Positions 22,724 through 31,509 of a stretch of DNA of 64,000 bases are shown here, piece after piece. Within the stretch, counting starts at the first letter, position 1; each line of letters begins with the position of its first letter. The stretch comes from Rugamonas aquatica. Lineage in GTDB: Bacteria; Pseudomonadota; Gammaproteobacteria; Burkholderiales; Burkholderiaceae_D. Under the pieces are notes generated by a model. It was not told the DNA's origin and ran no database searches. It saw only the letters and a list, made by a program, of their open reading frames with translations. Location: positions 1 to 64,000 of the forward strand of contig NZ_WHUG01000011.1 in NCBI RefSeq assembly GCF_009380215.1. Reading direction: 5' to 3'. The translations under genes and the position numbers were made by a program.

Positions 22724-23860
22724 ATGGAACGCGATCAGGCCTCCAAATTCATGTTCGACCTGCTGCGTCTGATGACCAGCAAGAAGGGCTCGGATCTGTT
22801 CATCACCGCCGGCTTCCCGCCCGCCATCAAGATCGACGGCAAGATGACGCCGGTGTCGTCGCAGGTGCTCACCGCCGCCCACACCATGGACCTGGCGCGC
22901 TCCATCATGAACGACAAGCAGACCGCCTCCTTCGAACTGACCAAGGAAGCCAACTTCGCCATCAGCCCCGGCGACCTGGGCCGCTTCCGCGTGTCGGCGT
23001 TCGTGCAGATGAGCTCGGTCGGCATGGTGCTGCGGACCATCACCAGCGAAATCCCCAAACTCGAAGACCTCGGCCTGCCCGAAGTGCTCAAGGATGTCGT
23101 CATGTCCAAGCGCGGCCTGGTCATCATGGTCGGCGCCACCGGTTCCGGCAAGTCGACCACGCTGGCGGCCATGGTCGGCTACCGCAACGAAAACAGCTAC
23201 GGCCACATCATCACCATCGAAGACCCGGTCGAATACGTCCACCCGCACAAGAACTGCATCATGACCCAGCGCGAAGTGGGCGTGGACACCGAGGACTGGG
23301 CCGTGGCGCTGAAGAACACGCTGCGCCAGGCGCCGGACGTGATCCAGATCGGCGAGATCCGCGACCGCGAAACCATGGACCATGCGATCGCCTTCGCCGA
23401 AACCGGCCACCTGTGCCTGGCCACCCTGCACGCCAACAGCGCCAACCAGGCGCTGGACCGCATCATCAACTTCTTCCCCGAGGAACGCCGCCAGCAATTG
23501 CTGATGGACCTGTCGCTGAACCTGAAGGGCATGATTTCTCAGCGCCTGATTCCACGCAAGGAATCCAAGGGCCGCGCCGTGGCGATCGAGATCATGCTCA
23601 ATTCTCCGCTGATCTCGGACCTGATCTTCAAGGGCGAAGTCCACGAGATCAAGGAGCTGATGAAGAAGTCGCGCGAACTGGGCATGCAGACTTTCGACCA
23701 GTCGCTGTTCGACCTGCACGAAGCGGATATCATCAGCTACGAAGACGCGCTGCGCAACGCCGACTCCGTCAACGACCTGCGGCTCGCCATCAAGCTTGAA
23801 GGCAAGGCCGCCAAAAACCGGGATCTCTCCGCCGGAACCGAACATCTGGGACTCGTCTAA
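22724..23860 (+). CDS. pilU: Type IV pilus ATPase PilU
   Basis: A 378-residue PilT paralogue that assists PilT in retraction. Walker A GATGSGKST (about residue 140), Asp box ITIEDPVEYV, Walker B QIGEIRDRET, and His box LATLHANSAN are present. It has SPLISDLIFKGEVHEIKELM where PilT has AIRNLIRE. AAAGGA lies 6 bases upstream of the ATG, just past the hairpin element that separates it from pilT. The glutathione peroxidase gene follows after 4 bases. It is closely similar to the extra paralogue at 11452-12636. Confidence 0.95.
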   Translation: MERDQASKFMFDLLRLMTSKKGSDLFITAGFPPAIKIDGKMTPVSSQVLTAAHTMDLARSIMNDKQTASFELTKEANFAISPGDLGRFRVSAFVQMSSVGMVLRTITSEIPKLEDLGLPEVLKDVVMSKRGLVIMVGATGSGKSTTLAAMVGYRNENSYGHIITIEDPVEYVHPHKNCIMTQREVGVDTEDWAVALKNTLRQAPDVIQIGEIRDRETMDHAIAFAETGHLCLATLHANSANQALDRIINFFPEERRQQLLMDLSLNLKGMISQRLIPRKESKGRAVAIEIMLNSPLISDLIFKGEVHEIKELMKKSRELGMQTFDQSLFDLHEADIISYEDALRNADSVNDLRLAIKLEGKAAKNRDLSAGTEHLGLV

Positions 23861-23864
23861 CACC

Positions 23865-24350
23865 ATGACCGCAATCTACGATATCAACGCCGACAGCCTG
23901 ACCGGCGCCCCCGTCAACCTGGGCCAGTACAAGGGCCAGGTTCTGCTGATCGTCAACACCGCCAGCAAGTGCGGCTTCACGCCGCAGTACAAGGGTCTGG
24001 AGGCCGTGTACCAGCAGTTCAAGGAGAAGGGCGTGGTGGTGCTGGGCTTCCCCTGCAACCAGTTCGGCGCGCAGGAGCCGGGCCAGGCCGACGAGATCGG
24101 CGCCTTCTGCGAAAAAAACTACGGCGTCACCTTCCCGCTGTTCGCCAAGATCGACGTTAACGGCGATAACGCCCACCCGTTGTTTACTAAACTGAAAAAA
24201 GACGCGCCCGGCATACTCGGCACCGAAGGCATCAAATGGAACTTCACCAAGTTCCTGATCCGCAAGGACGGCACCGTCTACAACCGCTACGCCCCGGCCA
24301 CCAAGCCGGAAGACCTGATCGCCGACATCGAGAAACTGCTGGCGGAATAA
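23865..24350 (+). CDS. Glutathione peroxidase-family thiol peroxidase
   Basis: A 161-residue GPx/BtuE-type peroxidase that reduces hydrogen peroxide and lipid hydroperoxides with glutathione or thioredoxin. The peroxidatic Cys is in NTASKCGFTPQY (about residue 36). The second cysteine and catalytic Gln/Trp segments are FPCNQFGAQEPG and WNFTKFLI. Length and spacing are normal for the bacterial non-selenium form. It starts 4 bases after the pilU stop, so it may be cotranscribed with the pilus ATPases. Confidence 0.94.
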   Translation: MTAIYDINADSLTGAPVNLGQYKGQVLLIVNTASKCGFTPQYKGLEAVYQQFKEKGVVVLGFPCNQFGAQEPGQADEIGAFCEKNYGVTFPLFAKIDVNGDNAHPLFTKLKKDAPGILGTEGIKWNFTKFLIRKDGTVYNRYAPATKPEDLIADIEKLLAE

Positions 24351-24391
24351 GCCCCGCCGGGCGCGTGTCCACGACAATCCGAAAAAAGAGT

Positions 24392-24403
24392 GAAAACGTT
24401 TTC
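24392..24403. promoter_or_regulatory. 12-base palindrome resembling a LacI-family operator
   Basis: GAAAACGTTTTC is a perfect palindrome in an AT-rich leader between the peroxidase stop and the GGDEF-EAL gene. With its flanks it reads TGAAAACGTTTTCC, close to operators of LacI/GalR-type regulators. Short AT-rich -10-like sequences (TAATAAT) lie about 35 bases downstream. No LacI-type gene is present in the window, so the regulator is unknown. Confidence 0.35.
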
Positions 24404-24477
24404 CAAAAAACGTGCTTTAGGTTAACTTTTCGGTAATAATGATCTCTGGTCATTTCCAATTATCGAATCAGTCGCCT

Positions 24478-27027
24478 ATGTCGTTGTTTGGAAAACTGTT
24501 ATCGCACTGGATGCGGATGGGGATGTACTCCCGCTTGTTCGTGCCCATCTTCGCCGTCATCGCCATCGTCGTGGGCGTGCGATACACCCTATTGTTCGAT
24601 TCGGAAACCGAATACGCCAACGCCCGCTACCAGAAGGACGCGGGCGAATTGGGCGTCTATCTGCACAAGGCCCTGACGCCAGCGCTGAGCACGCCCGACC
24701 GCGCCGCGCTCGACAACACGCTGGCCAGCGCCCTGCTGCTGGAGGCCGACCTGGTCTCGGCGCGGCTGGACTATGCCGGCGGCCACCTGGAGGCTTTGCG
24801 CAGCGCGCAGCCGGCGCCGGACTATCCGGACTGGTTCCGCCAGCTGAACGGCCTGCAACCGATCAACCGCACCATCTACATCGGCAGCGCCGTGCTGGTG
24901 CTGGGCTTTGAACCGACGCTGCCGCTGGCCCAGGTGTGGCGCACGCTGCGCCAGCAGGCGGTGATCTCCATCATCAACATCGCCATCATCTACACGCTGC
25001 TGGGCATCATCATCTACGCCAACAAGCGCATGCTGCGGCGCGTGGCCGACACCACCACCCGCTTCCAGAACGGCGATCATGGCGTACGCCTGCCAGTCGC
25101 CGGTACGCTGGAAGCGCGCATGCTGGCCGTCACCTTCAACAACATGGCGCAGCGCGTGCAGGCGCTGGTGCACAAGCTGCAGCAAAGCCAGGCAAGGCTC
25201 AGCGAACAGCTGGAACATACACTGCAGGCGCAGTCGCTGCTACAGGTGGAAAAGGAACGCATCGAAGTCACGCTGGCCTCGATCGGCGACGCCGTCATCA
25301 CCACTGACCTGAGCGGAAAAATCGCCACCATCAACGACGTCGCCCAGCAGCTCACCGGCTGGACCGAAGCGCGCGCACTCGGCATGGAGCTGCACCAGGT
25401 GTTCGTGTTGGCGAATAACTTCGGCCAGCATGCGCTGCTCAAGTCGATGGCGGCGGTCTATGCCGGCGGTGAGGTGGTCAAGGTCGGCAACCAGAGCCTG
25501 CGCAACCGCATCGGCCAGATCGTCACCGTCGAATACACGGCCAACGCGATCCGCTCGGCGCAGCACGAGGTGCAAGGCTCGGTGCTGGTGTTCCGCGACG
25601 TGACCGAGCGCCGCCAGCTGATGCAGCAGATCTCCTGGCAGAGCAACCACGATGTGCTGACCGGACTGCCCAACCGCGCCGCGCTGGCCGCCCGCTTCGA
25701 ACAGGAAGTCGTCCGCGCGCGCGAGGAGGATTACCTGCTGGCCGTCTGCCTGTTCGACCTCGATCACTTCCAGCACGTGAACCAGACGCTGGGCCAGGAC
25801 ATCGGCGACGAGGTCCTCAAGCAGGCCGCCAGCCGCCTGCACGATTTCGCCGGCCAGCGCCATTACGTGGCTCGCCTGGGCGGCGACGAGTTCGTGCTGC
25901 TGCTGCCGGAGATGAACGGCCGCGCTGGCGTCGAGCAGGCGCTGGACCGCCTGATGGCGGCGCTGTCGCGCGATTACGTGTGCGACGGCGAGGCGGTGAG
26001 CATGTCGGCCAGCGTCGGGGTGGCGGTCTACACCGGCAGCGAGATCAGCGCCGACAGCCTGCTGCGCCACGCCGACCAGGCGCTGTACCAGGCCAAGATC
26101 ACGGGCCGCAACCGCTATCACTTCTTCGACGCCGACCTGGACGAACAGGTGCGCACCCACCACAACCGCCGCACCGAAGTGCGCGCCGCCGTGCGCGCCG
26201 GCGAACTGCGGCTGTACTACCAGCCCAAGCTGGACATGCGCAAAGGCCGCATCGTCGGCATGGAGGCGCTGCTGCGCTGGCAGCATCCGCTGCGCGGCGT
26301 GGTCGGACCGACCGAGTTCCTGCCCATCGTCGAACACAGCGACGTGATCGTCGATATCGGCGAATGGGTGCTGCGCGAAGCGCTGCGGCAGTTGCAGGTG
26401 TGGCGCGCGTTCGACGCCCGCTGGGTCATCAGCGTCAACATCGCCGCCCGCCATTTCCAGCGCGCCGACTTCGTCGCCCGCCTGACCGCCATCCTGGCCG
26501 AATTCCCGGACGTGCCGCCGCATATGCTGGAGCTGGAGATACTGGAATCGTCGGCGCTGAGCGACATCGCCCATGTGCGCAGCATCATGCTCGATTGCCA
26601 GGCGCTGGGCATCAGCTTCGCGCTGGACGATTTCGGTACGGGGTATTCGTCGATGTCCTACCTGAAGCGGCTGCCGGCGGACATGCTGAAGATCGACCAG
26701 AGCTTCGTGCGCAATATGCTGGTGGACCGCGACGACCTGCACCTGGTCAGCGCCGTCATCGGCCTGGCCAAGTCCTTCGGTTTGGGCGTGATCGCCGAGG
26801 GCGTGGAAACCATCGAACACGGCGCCATGCTGATGCGGCTGGGCTGCGACCTGGTGCAAGGCTACGGCATCGCCCGGCCGATGCCGGCCGACGACGTGCT
26901 GGCCTGGGTCGCCAGTTTCGACACCGCGCCGGTGTGGCAGGCCGCCGCGCAGCTGCCGCCCATCCTCAGCCTGCACGCAGAACCGGCCGGCGGCACGGCG
27001 CAGATGCCCTTATTTGTTCAGGGCTGA
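24478..27027 (+). CDS. Membrane GGDEF-EAL protein (cyclic-di-GMP turnover)
   Basis: An 849-residue sensor enzyme. In order: a membrane helix (SRLFVPIFAVIAIVVGVRY), a periplasmic segment of about 120 residues, a second helix (VISIINIAIIYTLLGIIIY), HAMP, coiled linker, PAS domain, GGDEF domain and EAL domain. The cyclase site is intact (RLGGDEFVLLLPEM), but the usual RxxD inhibitory site is RHYV, so product inhibition is probably lost. The EAL side has EALLRW, ELEILESSAL, DDFGTGYSS and IAEGVET, so phosphodiesterase activity is expected. The start is uncertain: ATG 24439, 24478 or later all lack a good ribosome-binding site. The stop overlaps convergent glcF by 18 bases. Confidence 0.92.
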   Translation: MSLFGKLLSHWMRMGMYSRLFVPIFAVIAIVVGVRYTLLFDSETEYANARYQKDAGELGVYLHKALTPALSTPDRAALDNTLASALLLEADLVSARLDYAGGHLEALRSAQPAPDYPDWFRQLNGLQPINRTIYIGSAVLVLGFEPTLPLAQVWRTLRQQAVISIINIAIIYTLLGIIIYANKRMLRRVADTTTRFQNGDHGVRLPVAGTLEARMLAVTFNNMAQRVQALVHKLQQSQARLSEQLEHTLQAQSLLQVEKERIEVTLASIGDAVITTDLSGKIATINDVAQQLTGWTEARALGMELHQVFVLANNFGQHALLKSMAAVYAGGEVVKVGNQSLRNRIGQIVTVEYTANAIRSAQHEVQGSVLVFRDVTERRQLMQQISWQSNHDVLTGLPNRAALAARFEQEVVRAREEDYLLAVCLFDLDHFQHVNQTLGQDIGDEVLKQAASRLHDFAGQRHYVARLGGDEFVLLLPEMNGRAGVEQALDRLMAALSRDYVCDGEAVSMSASVGVAVYTGSEISADSLLRHADQALYQAKITGRNRYHFFDADLDEQVRTHHNRRTEVRAAVRAGELRLYYQPKLDMRKGRIVGMEALLRWQHPLRGVVGPTEFLPIVEHSDVIVDIGEWVLREALRQLQVWRAFDARWVISVNIAARHFQRADFVARLTAILAEFPDVPPHMLELEILESSALSDIAHVRSIMLDCQALGISFALDDFGTGYSSMSYLKRLPADMLKIDQSFVRNMLVDRDDLHLVSAVIGLAKSFGLGVIAEGVETIEHGAMLMRLGCDLVQGYGIARPMPADDVLAWVASFDTAPVWQAAAQLPPILSLHAEPAGGTAQMPLFVQG

Positions 27028-28233
27028 GTCGATCAATTCGATCCAGTGCATCACCGGCGTCTCCGTGCCCGATTGCAGGTGCGCGGTGCAACCGACGTTG
27101 GCCGAGACGATGGTGGTGGCGCCGGTGTCGGCCAGGTTGGCCAGCTTACGGTCGCGCAGTTGCAGCGACAATTCCGCTTGCAGCAGCGAGTAGGTGCCCG
27201 CCGAGCCGCAGCACAAATGGCTGTCCGCGCACAGCACCACGTCCACGCCGACAGCGCGCAGCACGCCCTCCACCTTGCCGCGTATCTGCTGGCCGTGCTG
27301 CAGCGTGCATGGCGGATGGTAGGCCACGCGCTCCCGGTTGACGGCGCGGCGCCGCAGCGCTTCCTCGAATTCCGGCATCACCTCGCTCAAGTCGCGTGTC
27401 AGCGCCGAGATGCGCTGTGCCTTGTCGGCGTAGGCTGCATCGTGCGCCAGCAAATGCCCATACTCCTTGACCGTGACGCCGCAGCCCGACGCCGTCATCA
27501 CGATGGCCTCCACCGCGCCGTCCTGCACGTAGGGCCACCAGGCGTCGACGTTGCGGCGCATGTCGTCCAGCGCCGCTTCCTGGTCGTTCAGGTGGTGGCG
27601 CAGAGCGCCGCAGCAGCCGGCCTTGGGCGCGACCAGCAACTGCACGTCCAGCGCATCCAGCACGCGGGCCGTGGCGGCGTTGATGTTGGGCGCCATCGCC
27701 GGCTGCGCGCAGCCTTCCAGCACCAGCATCTTGCGGGCGTGTTCGCGGGCCGGCCATGCGCCCGCGCCGCGCATCGCCGGAATCTTGTCCTGCATGGCGG
27801 GCGACAGCAGCGGACGGAATATCTGCCCGGCGCGCAAGGCCGTCGTGAACAACGCCTTGCGCGGCAAGGCTTCCTTCAACACCAGCCGTTTCATGCGCTC
27901 GATGAACGGGCGCTGCACGCGCTCTTCCACCACCTTGCGGCCGATGTCGATCAGGCGGCCGTAGCGCACGCCGGACGGACAGGTGGTTTCGCAATTGCGG
28001 CAGGTCAGGCAGCGGTCCAGGTGGGTCTGTGTCTTGACCGTCACCGGCGCGCCTTCCAGCACCTGCTTGATGAGGTAGATGCGGCCGCGCGGGCCATCGA
28101 GTTCGTCGCCCAGCAGCTGGTAGGTGGGACAGGTGGCGGTGCAGAAGCCGCAGTGGACGCAGGCGCGCAGGATGGCGTCGGCCTCCGCGCCTTCGGGAGT
28201 GTTCTTGATGAAGTCGGCGAGATTGGTTTGCAT
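27010..28233 (-). CDS. glcF: Glycolate oxidase iron-sulfur subunit GlcF
   Basis: The 407-residue electron-transfer subunit of glycolate dehydrogenase passes electrons from the FAD subunits toward quinone. Two 4Fe-4S motifs are seen: CVHCGFCTATCP near residue 26 and CLTCRNCETTCP near residue 75. The C-terminal half has two Cys-rich CCG-type domains (KAGCCGALRHH and SHLCCGSAGTYS). It is the last gene of the glcDEF unit, 5 bases after glcE. Its final 18 bases overlap the end of the convergent GGDEF-EAL gene. Confidence 0.95.
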   Translation of the reverse strand: MQTNLADFIKNTPEGAEADAILRACVHCGFCTATCPTYQLLGDELDGPRGRIYLIKQVLEGAPVTVKTQTHLDRCLTCRNCETTCPSGVRYGRLIDIGRKVVEERVQRPFIERMKRLVLKEALPRKALFTTALRAGQIFRPLLSPAMQDKIPAMRGAGAWPAREHARKMLVLEGCAQPAMAPNINAATARVLDALDVQLLVAPKAGCCGALRHHLNDQEAALDDMRRNVDAWWPYVQDGAVEAIVMTASGCGVTVKEYGHLLAHDAAYADKAQRISALTRDLSEVMPEFEEALRRRAVNRERVAYHPPCTLQHGQQIRGKVEGVLRAVGVDVVLCADSHLCCGSAGTYSLLQAELSLQLRDRKLANLADTGATTIVSANVGCTAHLQSGTETPVMHWIELIDSALNK

Positions 28234-28238
28234 ACGCG

Positions 28239-29315
28239 CTATCCGTACATGCGGCCGGGATTGAAGATCCCCGCCGGGTCGAAGGCCTGCTTCAGCCTCT
28301 GGTTGATCCGGGCCACGGCAGGCGCCAGCGGATGAAACACGCCGACATCCTTGTCCGCGCCACGGAACAGCGTCGCGTGGCCGTCGGCCGCCGCCACAGT
28401 GCGGCGTATGGCGGCTGCCTGTTCGGCATCAACGGTATCCGCCTTGAGCCAGCGTTGCGCCCCGCCCCATTCGATCAGCTGCTCGCCGCGCAGGATGATG
28501 GCGCTGGCCGCCGGCGGCACCGACAGCCGCCACAAGCTGCCGCCGTCGAAATAGCCGTGCGTCTGGTCGCGCAGCGAGGCCCAGAACGCCGCAGCATCGG
28601 CCAGCGGCGCGCCGCCCAGCTTGCGCTGCGCCGCGACCACCGCCGCCTCCGCGCCGGACAGCCGCAGCGACAGCACGCCCTGATGCCAGCAGCTGGCCGA
28701 TATCGGCAGCGGCTGGCCGGCCCATTCGTTCAGGCGGCGCAGCGCATCGATCTCGCTCATCTCGAAGCGCAGGCTGGCCTCGCACACCGGCACCGGCAGC
28801 ACCTTGAGCGACACTTCCAGCATCAGCCCCAGCGTGCCCAGCGAACCGGCCAGCAGGCGCGAGACGTCGTAGCCGGCCACGTTCTTCATCACCTGGCCGC
28901 CGAAGCGCAACGCCTCGCCGTGGCCGTCCATCAGCACCGCGCCGAGCACGAAATCACGCACCGCGCCCGCACTGGCGCGGCGCGGGCCGGACAAGGCGCT
29001 GGCGACCACGCCGCCGATGGTGGATGCGGCGCCGTGGCGCGGCGGCTCGAAGGCCAGCATCTGATGGTGCTGCGCCAGCAGCGCCTCGATCTCGGCCAGC
29101 GGCGTGCCGCAGCGCGCGGTGACTACCAGCTCGGTCGGCTCGTAGGCGACGATGCCGGCGTAGGCGCTCGTATCGAATACTTCGCCGTTCAAGGCCTGGC
29201 CGTACCAGTCCTTGGTGCCGCCGCCGCGCAGGCGCAACGGCGTGCCTGCGGCGGTGGCGGCGCGGATGCGGGCGCCGAACTGCGCGGCGATGTCGGAATG
29301 GGAACCGGTGCTCAT
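28239..29315 (-). CDS. glcE: Glycolate oxidase FAD-binding subunit GlcE
   Basis: A 358-residue subunit of glycolate dehydrogenase with a PCMH-type FAD-binding domain: LRLRGGGTKDWYG, VVTARCGTPLAEIEALL and GAASTIGGVVASALSGPRR. It ends with the family-typical FDPAGIFNPGRMYG. It works with GlcD and GlcF to oxidise glycolate to glyoxylate at the inner membrane. It lies 9 bases after glcD with a GGAG ribosome-binding site before the ATG. Confidence 0.95.
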   Translation of the reverse strand: MSTGSHSDIAAQFGARIRAATAAGTPLRLRGGGTKDWYGQALNGEVFDTSAYAGIVAYEPTELVVTARCGTPLAEIEALLAQHHQMLAFEPPRHGAASTIGGVVASALSGPRRASAGAVRDFVLGAVLMDGHGEALRFGGQVMKNVAGYDVSRLLAGSLGTLGLMLEVSLKVLPVPVCEASLRFEMSEIDALRRLNEWAGQPLPISASCWHQGVLSLRLSGAEAAVVAAQRKLGGAPLADAAAFWASLRDQTHGYFDGGSLWRLSVPPAASAIILRGEQLIEWGGAQRWLKADTVDAEQAAAIRRTVAAADGHATLFRGADKDVGVFHPLAPAVARINQRLKQAFDPAGIFNPGRMYG

Positions 29316-29324
29316 GTCACTCCG

Positions 29325-30824
29325 TTAAAAACGCGGCAAATGGGAAAACGGCAGCATGCCGCCGCTGACGCGCATCTTGCCGAATTCGGCGCAGCGGTTC
29401 AGCGTTGGTATGGCCTTGTCGGGATTGAGCAAGCCCGCCGGGTCGAAGGCGCGCTTGACCGAGAAGAATGCCTCCAGCTCGGCCGGCGCGAACTGCACGC
29501 ACATCGAATTGATCTTCTCGATGCCCACCCCATGCTCGCCGGTGATGGTGCCGCCCACTTCTACGCACAAGGCCAGGATCTCGGCGCCGAAGGCTTCGGC
29601 GCGTTCGAATTCATCGGGGATGTTGGCGTTGAACAGGATCAGCGGGTGCAGGTTGCCGTCCCCCGCATGGAACACGTTGGCGCAGCGCAGGCCGTACCTG
29701 GTTTCCATCTGCGCTATCCCTTCCAGCACCTGTCCCAGGCGCTTGCGCGGGATGGTGCCGTCCATGCAGTAGTAGTCCGGCGAGATGCGGCCCGCCGCCG
29801 GGAAGGCGTTCTTGCGGCCGGACCAGAACTTGAGCCGTTCCGCCTCCGTCTGCGACACCGCGATGGCGCTGGCGCCGGCCGTGTTCAGCACCGCCGTCAT
29901 GCGGGCGATTTCCTCTTCCACCTCTTCGATGGTGCCGTCGGCCTCGCACAGCAGGATGGCGGCGGCTTCGGTGTCGTAGCCGGCCTGCACGAACGGTTCG
30001 ACCATGCGCGACGAGGTCCGGTCCATCATCTCCAGCCCGGCCGGGATGATGCCGGCCGCGATCAGCGCCGCCACCGCGTGGCAGCCCGCCACCACCTCGT
30101 CGAACGAGGCCATGATGACGCGCGCGGTGGCCGGCTTGGGCACCAGCTTGACCGTGACCTCGGTGACGATGCCCAGCATGCCCTCGGAGCCGATGAACAC
30201 CGACAGCAGGTCCAGCCCCGGCGCGTCGAGCGCTTCGCCGCCTAGTTCCACCACGTCGCCGTCTATCGTCACCATGCGCACGCGCAGCACGTTGTGCACG
30301 GTCAGGCCGTATTTGAGACAGTGCACGCCGCCGGAATTCTCCGCCACGTTGCCGCCGATGGTACAGGCGATCTGCGACGATGGATCCGGCGCGTAGTACA
30401 AGCCATGCTGCGCCGCCGCTTCCGAGATGGCCAGGTTACGCACGCCCGGCTGCACCACGGCGCTGCGCGAATAGGCGTCCATGCGTACGATGCGGTTCAG
30501 GCGCGCGGTCGACAGCACCACGCCGTCTGCGATGGGCATGGCGCCGCCGGACAGGCCGGTGCCGGCGCCGCGCGGCACGATGGGCACATTGAGTTCGCGG
30601 CAGACCTGCAGCACGGCGACGATCTGCGCCTCGCTGTCCGGCAGCACGACGATCATCGGCAGCTGGCGGTAGGCGGCCAGGCCGTCGCATTCGTAGGGGC
30701 GGGTGTCTTCCGGCGCGGACAGGATGGCGCGCTCCGGCAGCACCTGCTGCAACGCCGCGGCAACCTGCGCGCGGCGGGCGGCGATATCGGCCAGTACGGC
30801 CCGTTCGGGAGTGGCAGTGTTCAT
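29325..30824 (-). CDS. glcD: Glycolate oxidase catalytic subunit GlcD
   Basis: A 499-residue FAD-linked oxidase subunit, the usual length for GlcD. The PCMH FAD domain shows VPIVPRGAGTGLSGGAMP and APDPSSQIACTIGGNVAENSGG. The C-terminal domain has HAGDGNLHPLIL and GEHGVGIEK, which supply the substrate-side His residues. The ATG at 30824 (MNTATPERAV) gives the family length; the frame is open for 16 more codons. It starts the glcD-glcE-glcF unit. No GlcC-type regulator lies next to it. Confidence 0.95.
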   Translation of the reverse strand: MNTATPERAVLADIAARRAQVAAALQQVLPERAILSAPEDTRPYECDGLAAYRQLPMIVVLPDSEAQIVAVLQVCRELNVPIVPRGAGTGLSGGAMPIADGVVLSTARLNRIVRMDAYSRSAVVQPGVRNLAISEAAAQHGLYYAPDPSSQIACTIGGNVAENSGGVHCLKYGLTVHNVLRVRMVTIDGDVVELGGEALDAPGLDLLSVFIGSEGMLGIVTEVTVKLVPKPATARVIMASFDEVVAGCHAVAALIAAGIIPAGLEMMDRTSSRMVEPFVQAGYDTEAAAILLCEADGTIEEVEEEIARMTAVLNTAGASAIAVSQTEAERLKFWSGRKNAFPAAGRISPDYYCMDGTIPRKRLGQVLEGIAQMETRYGLRCANVFHAGDGNLHPLILFNANIPDEFERAEAFGAEILALCVEVGGTITGEHGVGIEKINSMCVQFAPAELEAFFSVKRAFDPAGLLNPDKAIPTLNRCAEFGKMRVSGGMLPFSHLPRF

Positions 30825-30947
30825 GGAGCGGGCACCTGGAAGCACTTGGTCAGGCATCGATTGTAAGCACAAACGCCCCGCAGGACGAAATACCCGACTA
30901 AACTGTTGTATTCTTCCGAGCGCGACTCATCTACTTTAGGAATCAAT

Positions 30948-31502
30948 ATGGGCAACCGACTCTCCAAAATCGCCACCCGCACCGGCGACGGCGGCACCAC
31001 CGGCCTCGGTGACGGCAGCCGCACCGACAAGGACAGCGTGCGTATCGACTCGATCGGCGAAGTCGATGAACTGAACTCGCACATCGGCCTGCTGCTGTGC
31101 GAAGACATGCCGGCCGATCTGCGCGAGGAACTGGTCACCATCCAGCACGATCTGTTCGACCTGGGCGGCGAATTGTGCATCCCCGGCTACCAGATGATCA
31201 CCGAGACGCACGTCGAGCGCCTGGACGCGCTGCTGGCCAAGTACAACGCCACGCTGCCGGCGCTGACGGAATTCATCCTGCCGGCGGGCTCGCGGGCGGC
31301 CTCACAGGCGCACGTGTGCCGCACCGTGTGCCGCCGCGCCGAGCGCGCCATCGTCACGCTGGGCAAGGCCGAGACCATCCACGAGCATCCACGCCAGTAC
31401 GTGAACCGTTTGTCGGACTTGATGTTTGTGCTGTCGCGCGTGTTGAACCGCTATGCAGGCGGCAGCGACGTGCTGTGGCAGCACGAGCGCAAACGCGGCT
31501 AA
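30948..31502 (+). CDS. PduO-type cob(I)alamin adenosyltransferase
   Basis: A 184-residue ATP:cob(I)alamin adenosyltransferase that makes the coenzyme form of vitamin B12. The N-terminal ATP-binding motif TRTGDGGTTGLGDG, then DELNSHIGLL, and the C-terminal RRAERAIVTL and YVNRLSDLMFVLSR are all family signatures. The ATG at 30948 (MGNRLSKIATRTGD) has AGGA upstream; the longer frame adds 14 atypical residues. It is divergent from glcD with 123 bases between. No cobalamin riboswitch was seen in front. Confidence 0.94.
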   Translation: MGNRLSKIATRTGDGGTTGLGDGSRTDKDSVRIDSIGEVDELNSHIGLLLCEDMPADLREELVTIQHDLFDLGGELCIPGYQMITETHVERLDALLAKYNATLPALTEFILPAGSRAASQAHVCRTVCRRAERAIVTLGKAETIHEHPRQYVNRLSDLMFVLSRVLNRYAGGSDVLWQHERKRG

Positions 31503-31509
31503 GGCTGCG

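Noticed and set aside
25240..26976. A 578-codon minus-strand frame antisense to the GGDEF-EAL gene.
   Set aside because: Same antisense codon-bias pattern; the sense strand has all catalytic motifs.
30825..30947. Possible cobalamin riboswitch in front of the adenosyltransferase gene.
   Set aside because: The 123-base spacer is too short and lacks the conserved B12-box pattern.
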